Origin: Maratus speciosus
Taxonomy: Eukaryota > Arthropoda > Arachnida > Araneae > Salticidae
Length of the DNA stretch: 64,000 nucleotides
Direction of reading: 5' to 3'
Assembly: GCA_963932465.1 (NCBI GenBank)
Contig: OZ010788.1
Span: 670,738,484 to 670,802,483 of the forward strand
How positions within the stretch are numbered: the stretch's first letter is position 1; each line of letters starts with the position of its first letter. Of the stretch, positions 55,575 through 64,000 are shown piece after piece. The notes beneath the pieces were generated by a model. That model was given only the letters and a program-made list of their open reading frames with translations. It had not been told where the DNA came from and made no database searches. Both the position numbers and the translations under genes were made by a program.

Positions 55575-56700
55575 ACGTGTTATGATAAAATCCTTGTATG
55601 ATTCTATTAAATAATGGCGAAAAATTCTATTTCAGTCGCAAAGTTTGCAAATTTATGTAGAATTTTGATATGAGCAAGGAAAGTGGGAAAAAAAAATTGA
55701 AATCCTTATAAAAAAAAATGCATAATAAAAAAAATTGCAATTGCATTATTAGAATAAAAATATTTAAATTTAAGTTCCTTTATCGAAAAAGGGATAAAAA
55801 TATCTGCTAATGATTTTTACAGTCATAATATTTTCAAAATGCACATACTTTTATCTAGCTTAATTCAACAATCAGTACTTTTCTGAATATATCATAACAG
55901 GAAAAGATCGTGTTTCTAAAAATATTATTCTTTGTGATGATTAAACGAACAGTGACTGAAATTTACATGATTAAAAAAATAACAAAATAAAAAATAACAT
56001 CCGGTAGACTTCAAGCAGATCATTAGAGCTCAATTATTTTTCTTGTGTCTTTGTTCTTATTTGCATATATCGGAAATGTCGAAAGATGTTCTGTTTATCT
56101 TTTATCCCCCCCCCCCTTTCTTCTATAATCTTCAACGAAAAAGAAGGAAAATTCTTTGAGTTAAGATTTTATGTTAATGATTTTCTTTTCCTCTTTTGTA
56201 GTTGATCATTTACAAGAGTGAATATTTTTTTCCTAAATTCTGCGAACACATATAGTTCAAACTGAAATTTAAAATAATATGGATTATAAAAATAAATGAA
56301 TTGGCATGTTATTTAATATGGCTGTGCTGCGGTAAAATTCTTCGAATTCTTATTTTATACAACCTACATCCTCGAAATTTTCTTTATATATATACTTATA
56401 TTTCTTAGTTTAATGAATTAGTTTTGTTTTGTATTCAGAATAATTATGTTTAAAACTATTTTTTAATAAATATAATGTTTGTTTTCTTGAGTTCTAAAGT
56501 GGTAAAAGATGTGGAGATTATTTATAAACTAACTAACTTTATAAACTTTTTTTTTTAAACTATTACTGTGTTTAATGCTGTTGTATTTATATTAGTTAAT
56601 GCATGTGAGCGGGCCTGTAAAAGTGAATTATGTTCTATCAAGGTTATTTATAATCTTTGTGTTTGTATTAGACACACTTTAAAATAGTACTAAATATTAT
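55575..56700 (+). repeat. last recognisable array unit (long type) and AT-rich DNA
   Basis: CTTAATTCAACAATCAGTACTTTTC (split near 55858), a worn second landmark near 55968, CTTGTGTCTTTGTTC and TTTGCATATATCGGAAATGTCG near 56060 match the long units, closest to the one at 12958. After about 56330 the unit fades. No gene. Confidence 0.55.
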
Positions 56701-56701
56701 G

Positions 56702-56982
56702 TTAACCACTTCGAGACGAGTTTTTTTTACAGAATTTTTAATATTTATTAAAAAAGAAATTTCTTTGCTCAATTTAATCTATTAGAATCCGTCTCTTAAC
56801 CCCTTGAGAAACGCAACTAATTTTAATGATGATCTCACCAGAAACCTTTTATTGAATTTTACTTTTTTAACTTTGACGGCAAAAAGTTCAAAAACGTTTT
56901 TCCTTATAACTAAATTATTTCGTGAATTCCAGTGTGAGTTCAACATTACAGAGACACATTTGCTTGCCCCTGAAAGGCATAA
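56702..56982 (+). mobile_element. two abutting TTAA MITEs (GGGACGAGCG fragment, then GGGATATAATATCCC copy 6)
   Basis: A left half of the first family (TTAACCACTTCGAGACGAG at 56702 to about 56795) runs straight into TTAACCCCTTGAGAAACGC at 56796. The second copy ends near 56982 with TTGCCCCTGAAAGGCATAAG, its TTAA lost and its inner palindrome missing. Non-coding. Confidence 0.6.
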
Positions 56983-57989
56983 GTAAGTCAAAATTTTCGA
57001 TTGAATTTTACTGAGAAAAAGAATGATGAGCTTAATAAATGATTTTTTCTTTAGAATAAATCATTCGGGCATACACAAAGCATAGTTCTCAAAAGTTTCT
57101 CAAAGCGTATTTCTATTTTTTTAATCAATTCCACCAGAAATGTAAAAAATCCAGAATCGTTGCTAACCGGCGTATTTTTCAATTATGTTCATAAATTTTG
57201 AAGAAAGAAAAAAGATTTCTTATTTTTATATGTCTTATAAATATTTATAAAATACCAATTAAAATATCAAATTATTTTTTTCTACAAATTTTCTGATAGT
57301 AATAAAAACAAGTTGGAAATTTCTCGTCAAACGTGACAAATGAAGTGCGTTCGTACTATAACTAGTTTTATAAATATTTTTTTCACCGCATATTGTAATG
57401 AACATATATTTTAATGCACTTCATAAGTGCTTATCCATTTCATTCTGTTCGAAAGGCTGTAACATCTTTAAAATGCACTTGAAATATTTTTTTTCCCATT
57501 GGTATTAATGTAGCTGAAAACTTTTGACTGTCCCTGTCATTAAACTATACATCCGATTTTCATAAAATTAGAAGTGACTCGACAAAATTTTGCAACGATT
57601 ATATACTTAAAATTTCAGACCATTCGAAAGGCTGTAGCACCATTAAAATGCTCTTACAATAATTCTTTTCCCATTGGTCTTAATGTAACGGAAAATATTT
57701 GACTGCCGCTGTCATTCAACTATACATCCGATTTTCATTAAATTTGAAATGACTCGACAGAATTTTGCAACCATTATGTATTTAAAATTTCAGACCATTC
57801 GGTTGGGTAGTTTTTGCTTTGTTATATGCGGACAAACAGACAGATGGACGGACTGAACTATAGGTGCTACGTATTTATATAATTACGAACGCACCTAAAA
57901 AAGAAGGTTGGAAGCTATGCTTTTGCGAATGCCCGAATGATTCGAATGAATTCTAATATCAAAATCATTTATTCTGCCCATCTCCATTT
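56983..57989 (+). repeat. repeat shared with 3337-4560, with internal duplication
   Basis: CGTTCGTACTATAACTAG (57353) recurs from 3388. Positions about 57466-57635 and 57636-57800 are tandem copies of a block with CCCATTGGTMTTAATGTA, ACATCCGATTTTCAT and TCAGACCATTCG. The tail ACAGACAGATGGACGGAC and AATTACGAACGCACCTA matches 4500-4555. No gene. Confidence 0.6.
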
Positions 57990-58900
57990 CCTAGCACCTT
58001 ATATGTACCCCCCCCCCCCCTGAATATCAGACCTGAGCGCTGATGCTGATACAAAAATGGCGGATATATTTCATCGTTTGTATGGTATCTTACATTTGAA
58101 TACTAATAATTTCTAAAAGTTTTCTCGGCCCTACTCTTCTGAGATTACGCAAGTCAAAGAAAACTGTTAGAAAATACTGGTGTGTAATTTCATGGGACCG
58201 TACAAACGCTTAAAAAAATCCTCTTACAACAGCCGCCATTTTTCTGTTAGTGCTCTAACAAGGAAGGTCTCCTTATTGGGCATACTCAGAATATTTCGGA
58301 AAAAAAATACCAATTAAACTACTCATGTATGTAATAAAGGATCAGTCAAATTGAGCGTCGGAATTACAGTAGAAAGTCTGTAAAAAAATAAAATACTTTC
58401 GAGTATTGGGCGTGAAAAGAGGAAAGCGTCACGCGATTTGACGAGTAGCACTTTTCCTCGCCAAAATCAAACGATTTTAACGCACCTGAAAATTGTTTAT
58501 TAATTGATTTTTAGAATGCGTGTAAGAAGTATTTAATGAATTTAAACATATACAATGAGAGAGTTTGATAAATACATTTTTCCGTATTACATATTTATGT
58601 TGCTTGTTATTTAATTTTATTACTTTAAAAACAATTTCATGTCAATATCCTCACCAGTAAGAAATACTTTCATATATTTAAGCGTATTCCAAAATAAAGG
58701 CAAGATTCATTTACAGTAATTAATTTAATGTCAAAGAATTCGCCGTTCCCATAGCAACAAAATTGAATTGACAGTGCTCATTATAACAATTGGACTCAAT
58801 TGGATTTTAGCTCAATTGGACTTAATTTTGAGATATTGAAACAATTTTAATTTATTTTGATTTTTGTTTTAATTTATAAAATTTGATAGTTAACTTTCAT

Positions 58901-58941
<41 letters not shown>

Positions 58942-59109
58942 CAAAAGTATAGTTAGATTAAACTAAAACTGACAAAACTAAAGTTATTTACATTAAATTT
59001 ATTTAAACAAGTTCAATATGAAACATTTTTATCTTAGAGTATTCGACATATAAAAGTAATTTTCGAAATTCCATTTCATCGACAACCGATGATAAATCGC
59101 CAAATAAAC

Positions 59110-59154
<45 letters not shown>

Positions 59155-59349
59155 GTACGTTCTATCGAGGTTCCGCCAAATTTTTTTATAAACTTATATA
59201 TCTCACTCTGTAATTTTTTCAGATTTTTTTAAAATATGCCCGCATGGAGACCTTCCTTGTCAGGCCTAATATTCAGAGAGCAGCGGTGAGGCTCACGCGA
59301 CGCTCGCCGCGAAGTGGTTAATTAAAGATACAGCACTGCTTTGAATATG
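57990..59349. repeat. repeat complex bracketed by AAGGAAGGTCT / AGACCTTCCTT words
   Basis: The left part (58010-58275) matches 39045-39280 and ends in AACAAGGAAGGTCT. The right part (59243-59290) reads AGACCTTCCTTGT followed by GGCCTAATATTCAGAGAGC, the complement of the left part's opening. So the block is bounded by inverted copies. Inside are a (TA)n run (58906-58939) and a T-run of about 43 (59110-59152). No gene. Confidence 0.55.
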
Positions 59350-59557
59350 TTAACCCCTTGGGGACGAGCGACACATATACGTGCCGGAAATAGGCCTAAG
59401 GATCCTCGTTTATACTCACCAGTAAAATTTTACTGTAAAATTTGCCTTATTTAATCCGAGCATTTACCCGATTTGAATAGGCCCAAACTTCTGTTTTTTA
59501 AAACCGGCAGCAAAGTAATAAACATTTCGTAAAAGGCTCCAGTCGCGAAGGGGTTAA
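59350..59557 (-). mobile_element. TTAA-flanked MITE, GGGACGAGCG family (copy 4, reversed)
   Basis: TTAACCCCTTGGGGACGAGCG at left, GCGAAGGGGTTAA at right, interior the complement of the copy at 937 (CTCACCAGTAAAATTTTACTG, AATCCGAGCATTT). Non-coding. Confidence 0.75.
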
Positions 59558-59672
59558 ATAACAACAACAAAAAATCTATTGATTGAAATATTAGTCTTAA
59601 AAATGTTAAAATGCATAGTGACAAAAATTTTCGTCAGTAAAAAAAGTACAAAATTAGAAAGGAACATTAGTC

Positions 59673-61024
59673 TAGGCAATAGAGACCGTATAGGGACTCT
59701 ACCTAGCAAAATTAATGGTAGTACTGGAAATCGGCTTTTTAGATGTTTTTTGGGTCGCTGAATCCGAATTTGTAACTTCCCACCAAAATTTCCCCCGGCA
59801 ACACCCCAAATTTTGGTAAAAAGCCACCCCCTCAAAAAAGTTTTTTATTAAAAAATTCAATTTTTTTATTGTTTTAGGGAAAAAGTATCTAGAAATTCAG
59901 AAAGTAGACAAAATTTGCAACAAATTAGATATATGACATTATGACTTAGAATGAAGGGGAAGGGGGGATCTGCCTCGGAACATGCGCCGCAGTGCTGCGT
60001 GGACTAAGTTGCACAATTCCTCTTAACCACTCACACGTTTACATTAGCCCTCCCATCTTCCCTCCGAACTTTCTCTATAAGGTTTACTTTAAGTTTTTTG
60101 GGTCGCTAAATCCGAATTTTTAATTTACCCCCAAAATTTCCCCCCACCAAATAGCTGTTTTTAACTTAAATTTCTTATTGTTTTAGGGGAAAAGCATTAC
60201 GAAATTCAGAAACTAGACAAAATTTGCAACAAACAGGATATATGACATTATGACGTAGGATAAACGGGGAGAGAGGGGGCTGCCTCGGAACATTCCCCGC
60301 GCGCTTTTCTCAAAAACCAAATTTTTTCAAAAAATCAATTTTTGGGGGGGTTGCCGAGTGAAATTTTGGTGGGAAGTTACAAATTCGGATTCAGCGACCC
60401 AAAAAACATCTAGAAAGCCGATTTCCAGTACTACCATTAATTTTGCCAGATAAAATCCCCTATTGCCTGGACTTCATCATTTAGTGCACGTAGCGCTACA
60501 GTGCATGTTCCGAGGCAGCCCTCACCCTCCCCGTTCATCCTAATTCATAATGTCATATATCTTATTTGTTGCAAATTTTGTCAAGTTTCTGAATTTCGTA
60601 ATGCTTTTCCCCTAAAACAATAAGAAATTTAAGTTAAAAACAACTATTTGGGGGGGGGGATTTTGGGGGGAAAGCTAAAAATTCTAATTCAGCGACCGAA
60701 AAATCTTAAAGTAAACCTTATAGAGAAAGTTCGGAGGGGAGATGGGAGGGCGAATGTAAACGTGTGAGTGGTTAAGTGGAATTGCGCAACTTAGTTTACG
60801 CAGCACCGCGCGCATGTTCCGAGGCAGATCCCCTCTTCCCCTTCATCCTAAGTCATAAAATCATATATCCAATTTGTTGGAAATTTTGTCTACTTTCTGA
60901 ATTTCCAGATACTTTTCCTCTAAAATAATAATAAAAAAAGTGATTTTTTTGATAAAAACCTTTTTTGGGGGCCTTTTTACTAAAATTTGGGGAGGTTGCT
61001 GGGGGAAATTTTGGTGGGAAGTTT
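59673..61024. repeat. palindromic repeat, copy B (1.35 kb)
   Basis: It opens with AGGCAATAGAGACCG, the complement of the right end of copy A. The same modules follow in the same order: GGTCGCTGAATCCGAATTT, GCCTCGGAACATGCG, ACCACTCACACGTTTACATT, GAAATTCAGAAACTAGAC, then their complements. The right side stops abruptly at GGTGGGAAG near 61023, where a TA-flanked element begins shortly after. Non-coding. Confidence 0.75.
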
Positions 61025-61221
61025 TGTAACATGTCGGGCTATATTACATAAACATATAGGATAATTCCGGGATTTATGCCGCACATTTTTTTTTGAATTT
61101 ATGTATAAAGTCCCATGGTGGACATAAAATAAAAAAAATCATTCTGTGCTATTTAATGTTAAATATACATCGCGTGTACTGCGACAAAAAAATTCAAAAC
61201 AAACTATTAATACTTTTTAAC

Positions 61222-61262
<41 letters not shown>

Positions 61263-61604
61263 AACATTACACTGCGGCGCGTCACCCGTACATTCAGGCT
61301 CAGACGCCTCACTTGTGCGGTAGTTATGCCGCGCTTGTAATAAGAACAGAATGAAATTATATATAAAAATATTCAAAAGAAATATTTATATCTGGACTAC
61401 AATTAACGATGTAATAACAAAATGAAACTAAATGAGTACAATGAAACGTATTAGTAGATTCAAATTAATAATTGTTGCCTACTTTCACTATTAAAATTAT
61501 CGACTTAATTTTTTTACATTAAATTTGAATTGTTATTTCAGCAACAACGTAACATCAATGTATTAGAAAGGGAAAAGGAAAATTGTGTTTACATAATTTA
61601 TTTG

Positions 61605-61812
61605 TTAACCCTTTCCGGACCGGTGGCTTTTACACAAATTTTATTCGGTTGGTACCACTTTTTTAAAAGAAGTTACCTTTACTTAAACAATCATGAAAAT
61701 GCTCTAATTAAACAAAGCAAATATTACTTTTCTTTTTTACTGGTGCCAGAAACAAATTTTGTAAGCTCTTTATGAAGTTGCTTATATGCACCTATGGTCT
61801 CGAATGGGTTAA
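61605..61812 (+). mobile_element. TTAA-flanked MITE, GGACCGGTGG variant (copy 5 of the GGGACGAGCG group)
   Basis: TTAACCCTTTCCGGACCGG at left and TCTCGAATGGGTTAA at right. The layout matches the group (ATGAAAATGCTCTAATTAAAC against AATGCTCGGATTAAATAAGG) but divergence is high. It is nested in the pogo-like element. The plus frame at 61530 crosses its border and is spurious. Confidence 0.65.
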
Positions 61813-61868
61813 GAGACCTGTTTTTTCGACTACAATCTACAGAATAAGTGTCGAAAAAGTGTACAGTC

Positions 61869-61874
61869 TTTATT
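61869..61874 (-). promoter_or_regulatory. candidate polyadenylation signal
   Basis: AATAAA on the minus strand, 80 bases beyond the stop codon of the exon at 61954-62080. The spacing is right, though AT-rich DNA gives such words by chance. Confidence 0.4.
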
Positions 61875-61953
61875 AAACTACATTTAAACACATGATGCAA
61901 CGAAGCCAGTTACACTTCCTCTTTTTTGGAGTAGTTTGCAAAGGCCGTCTGCG

Positions 61954-62080
61954 TTACGCGTAATACATTTTTTCATTATTATCATCTTGACTTGCATCTT
62001 TCTTGCCTTTCTTACTTTTTATTTTCCCCTTTTTCTCCAGTGGTTTTAGTAAACTTGATAACATGCCTAACATGGTTAGT
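61954..62080 (-). CDS. possible terminal exon encoding a Lys-rich tail
   Basis: On the minus strand a long pyrimidine tract (ACTTTTCCTTTTCTTTTTGCC, 62083-62105) ends in CAG and is followed by an open segment of 41 codons plus stop. It reads LTMLGMLSSLLKPLEKKGK, continues with a run of Lys, Gly and Ser, then DASQDDNNEKMYYA. Acceptor, codon frame, stop and polyadenylation signal are all in order, which is unusual in this window. It lies within the pogo-like element, so the tail of that element's protein is the simplest reading. A host exon or a chance frame remain possible. No upstream exon was found. Confidence 0.35.
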
Positions 62081-62566
62081 CTGGGCAAAAAGAAAAGGAA
62101 AAGTTAATAACATTTAATCCCGTTTAATCATCCCGTACAAAAGAAACTGCGGCATGTATACCGGAATAGCAGTGCGGCATGTATCGCATTTTGCATGGTG
62201 TAGACGTCGGCCATCACAGTTACCTGCCATCGCTAAGGAGAATGGCGTAACCATACACACAGTAATCTATCCAAACGCTACACTTAGTTTTGACTTCGAA
62301 ATCATGCATGCATTTAGTAATTAGTGTATGAAAAGTATTTAAACATAACGTGTTTAAAAGTTTGGACAGTGAAATCATGCACTTAAGTCAAATTAAAGAT
62401 TGTACTTCTACAAGTAAACATAGAAATGGGATTCACGCTATACACTGGTTAAAATAATCTCATTTCGCACCTATACTGTGCGTTTGACGACCATCTATCG
62501 ATAATTACAAGAAATACAAGGGGTGCGGCATCTATCCCGTATGCGGCGACTCTCCCGGAGTTACCC

Positions 62567-62690
62567 TACTTGCATTTCAGAAGTAAAGCACTGCGTTATA
62601 GGTCATATTTAAAATTTTATTTTTAAACTTTAACTATGTGTTTTAATGACATTTGTAAGCATAACTATAAAAATAATGGGGACGCTTATA
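62567..62690. other. short spacer without recognised content
   Basis: AT-rich DNA between the TA-flanked element and the start of the minisatellite. Confidence 0.4.
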
Positions 62691-63335
62691 TCTACCCCCT
62701 GTATATCTGCCCCCATACGTCATTTTGACGTCACAGATAGAAGGGGGCACATATCCAGTGCTGCAGAATTTCACTGTCGTCGAAGGGTGTATATCCGACC
62801 CCTGTATATATGTCCCCATAGCAGATGGGGGCACATATCCAATACAGAGCATTTTATTTTCGTCGATAGCTGTATATCCACCCCCTGTATATTTGCCCCC
62901 ATACGACGTCACAGTTGAAGGGGACACATATCCAGTCCTAGAGAATTTTCCTTTCGTCGAAGGGTGTATATCCAACCCCTGTATATATGCCCCCATACGT
63001 AATTTTGACGTCACAGCAGAAGGGGACACATATCAAGGGGGCAGATATCCAATGCTAGGACTTTTACTTTTGGAGAGAGATTTGGATATCCGACCCCTGT
63101 ATATCTGCCCCAATACGTCGTTTTGACGTCAGAGCAAAGGGGATACATATCAAGGGGTCAGATATCCAATGCTAAGGCTTTTACTTTTGGTGAGAGAGTT
63201 GGATATCCGACCCCTGTATATATGCCCCCAAACGTCATGTTGATATCACAGCAGAGGGGTCACATATTCGATGCTATAAGAATATTTTTAGCTTCGTCGA
63301 CAGCTGATTATCCGACTCCTGTATATGTGCTCCCT
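62691..63335 (+). repeat. minisatellite, about 85-120 bp units, carrying TGACGTCA sites
   Basis: Six to seven units share CCCCTGTATATMTGCCCCCA, TACGTCATTTTGACGTCACA-like, AGGGG-x-CACATATC and TTTTCGTCGA words. The CCCCTGTATAT word is at about 62696, 62801, 62882, 62978, 63092 and 63213. TGACGTCA, a perfect CRE-type palindrome, occurs near 62728, 63007 and 63125, with a CGACGTCA variant near 62903. Open frames on both strands through this region arise from the repeat and encode no recognisable protein. Confidence 0.8.
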
Positions 63336-64000
63336 CCCCCACCCCCCTTTTTACGTGCATATTTTGATGTTGCTAGTATACGGCCTTGAAGAAATATGTA
63401 GGAAAGATTTAGTGTGTAATATAAAAAATAATATCTCGCTTATTTTGCATACTCGGCTTTCAAGGACATACTATGCCGAAACAGGACCGTAGACAGAGAC
63501 AGCCGGCCCCGTTAATAATTCGAATGCCACCACAAGTATGATAAAGAAATATCTGCTAAGACGAAAACTTAATTTATCAGTAAAGAATTCCGTTTTACAC
63601 AGGTTTTTTACGTCTGAAGTGGTATAATTGCATGGTATTTTTTGGCAAGAACATGATTTTTCCCGTTTAAAGTGAGATTCCGTTACAGACAGGCTTTACT
63701 CTATTAGAAAATAAATTTGTGGGCAAGTTTTTTTCTAACGTCTATAAATTTGCTTACAATTATTATTATTTTTTTTTTTTTACAGCGTTACTGTTTATTA
63801 TAACACTTTTCATCTAAAGATTTTAAATAGAAATATAAAATATTAAAATATAGGCAAACCATTTTCGATTTTCTTGTAGCAGCTCACTGTAGAAGGGATG
63901 TAAATCCCTTCTTTTCCCCTTCGGTAATCTATTATTTATATGATTAATCCAATTATCATGAAATTCAAATGTATTATTTGTGAGATACAGATATTTGTTG
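63336..64000. other. AT-rich DNA without recognised content
   Basis: A T-run of about 13 is at 63769-63782, and a short inverted word GAAGGGATGTAAATCCCTTC lies at 63893-63912. GCATGGTATTTTTTGG and CCGTTTAAAGTGAGATTCCG near 63632-63681 look like repeat fragments but could not be matched. No gene. Confidence 0.4.

Larger units (their letters stand above)
61059..62566 (-). mobile_element. TA-flanked element with GG(G)TAA-TCCGGGA ends, pogo-like, 1.5 kb
   Basis: GGATAATTCCGGGA at left and TCTCCCGGAGTTACCC at right are flanked by TA (61057-61058 and 62567-62568). The word TGCGGCATGTAT or its complement is repeated near both ends (61076, 61318, 62152, 62174, 62525, 62542). The ends resemble those of pogo/Tigger-type elements as I remember them. 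A minus-strand terminal exon lies in the middle (61954-62080) and a TTAA MITE sits inside (61605). A T-run of about 37 at 61222-61258 produces the spurious plus frame there. Confidence 0.65.

Noticed and set aside
61093..61323. Phe-rich frame
   Set aside because: It is a T-run of about 37 translated.
62643..63389. Frames of 88-133 codons on both strands rich in Tyr, Pro and Ile
   Set aside because: They follow the minisatellite unit; frames are open on both strands at once, which points to repeat composition and not to selection for protein.

Overview
The window is non-coding, AT-rich animal DNA. I find no intact host gene. The spliced but broken transposase gene, the tRNA-derived SINE units, the long A, T and TA runs and the number of transposon families with inverted ends indicate a large repeat-rich invertebrate genome. 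An arthropod, perhaps a chelicerate, is my best guess; that rests on recalled resemblance of the transposase and repeat styles, not on a search.

Underlying layout. Most of the window from about 1.3 kb to 56.3 kb is one old, decayed array of related units, all in + orientation. They can be followed by two landmarks: a CTTCAATCATTCTGT-like word, and about 130-200 bp later an AACAAGTAATAAGATAAAA-like word. Two unit types can be told apart, a long one (about 1.1 kb once insertions are subtracted) and a short one (about 0.65-0.73 kb). They alternate at least from 14.5 to 32.7 kb, so this looks like a dimeric higher-order tandem repeat.

Insertions by region. 0.9-6.9 kb: TTAA-flanked MITEs, a GGACAGACAGAC-rich repeat, and an 866-bp TA-flanked palindromic element. 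7.0-12.2 kb: a three-level nest. A TA-flanked element holds a 4.4-kb element carrying a broken DDE-type transposase gene, which is split by a 982-bp hAT-type element with an 8-bp target duplication. 15.3-22.2 kb: a 7-kb insertion bounded by GGAGTCGG-type hAT-like ends, packed with palindromes, tandem repeats and a second hAT copy. 22-33 kb: array units with a SINE, several TTAA MITEs and two TA-flanked elements. 33.3-37.4 kb: a 4.1-kb element with 1-kb inverted arms made of repeated modules. 38-47.6 kb: a TTGGCG-rich repeat complex with a tRNA-derived composite, and the least repetitive stretch (42.5-44.6 kb). 46-56 kb: further array units, a TTAA element with a 42-bp minisatellite, a mariner-type remnant with the end of its transposase, and a 327-bp satellite. 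56-64 kb: more MITEs, a second copy of a 1.35-kb palindrome, a pogo-like TA element with a basic terminal exon, and a minisatellite studded with TGACGTCA sites.

The coding traces that can be defended are all on the minus strand and belong to mobile elements: the SQDD/VDGGPDEN transposase (about 8.0-10.4 kb, one nonsense codon and at least two frameshifts), a mariner-type C-terminus (52.2 kb), and a Lys-rich terminal exon (62.0 kb). Element classes were assigned from ends, target duplications and memory of families; nothing was searched.
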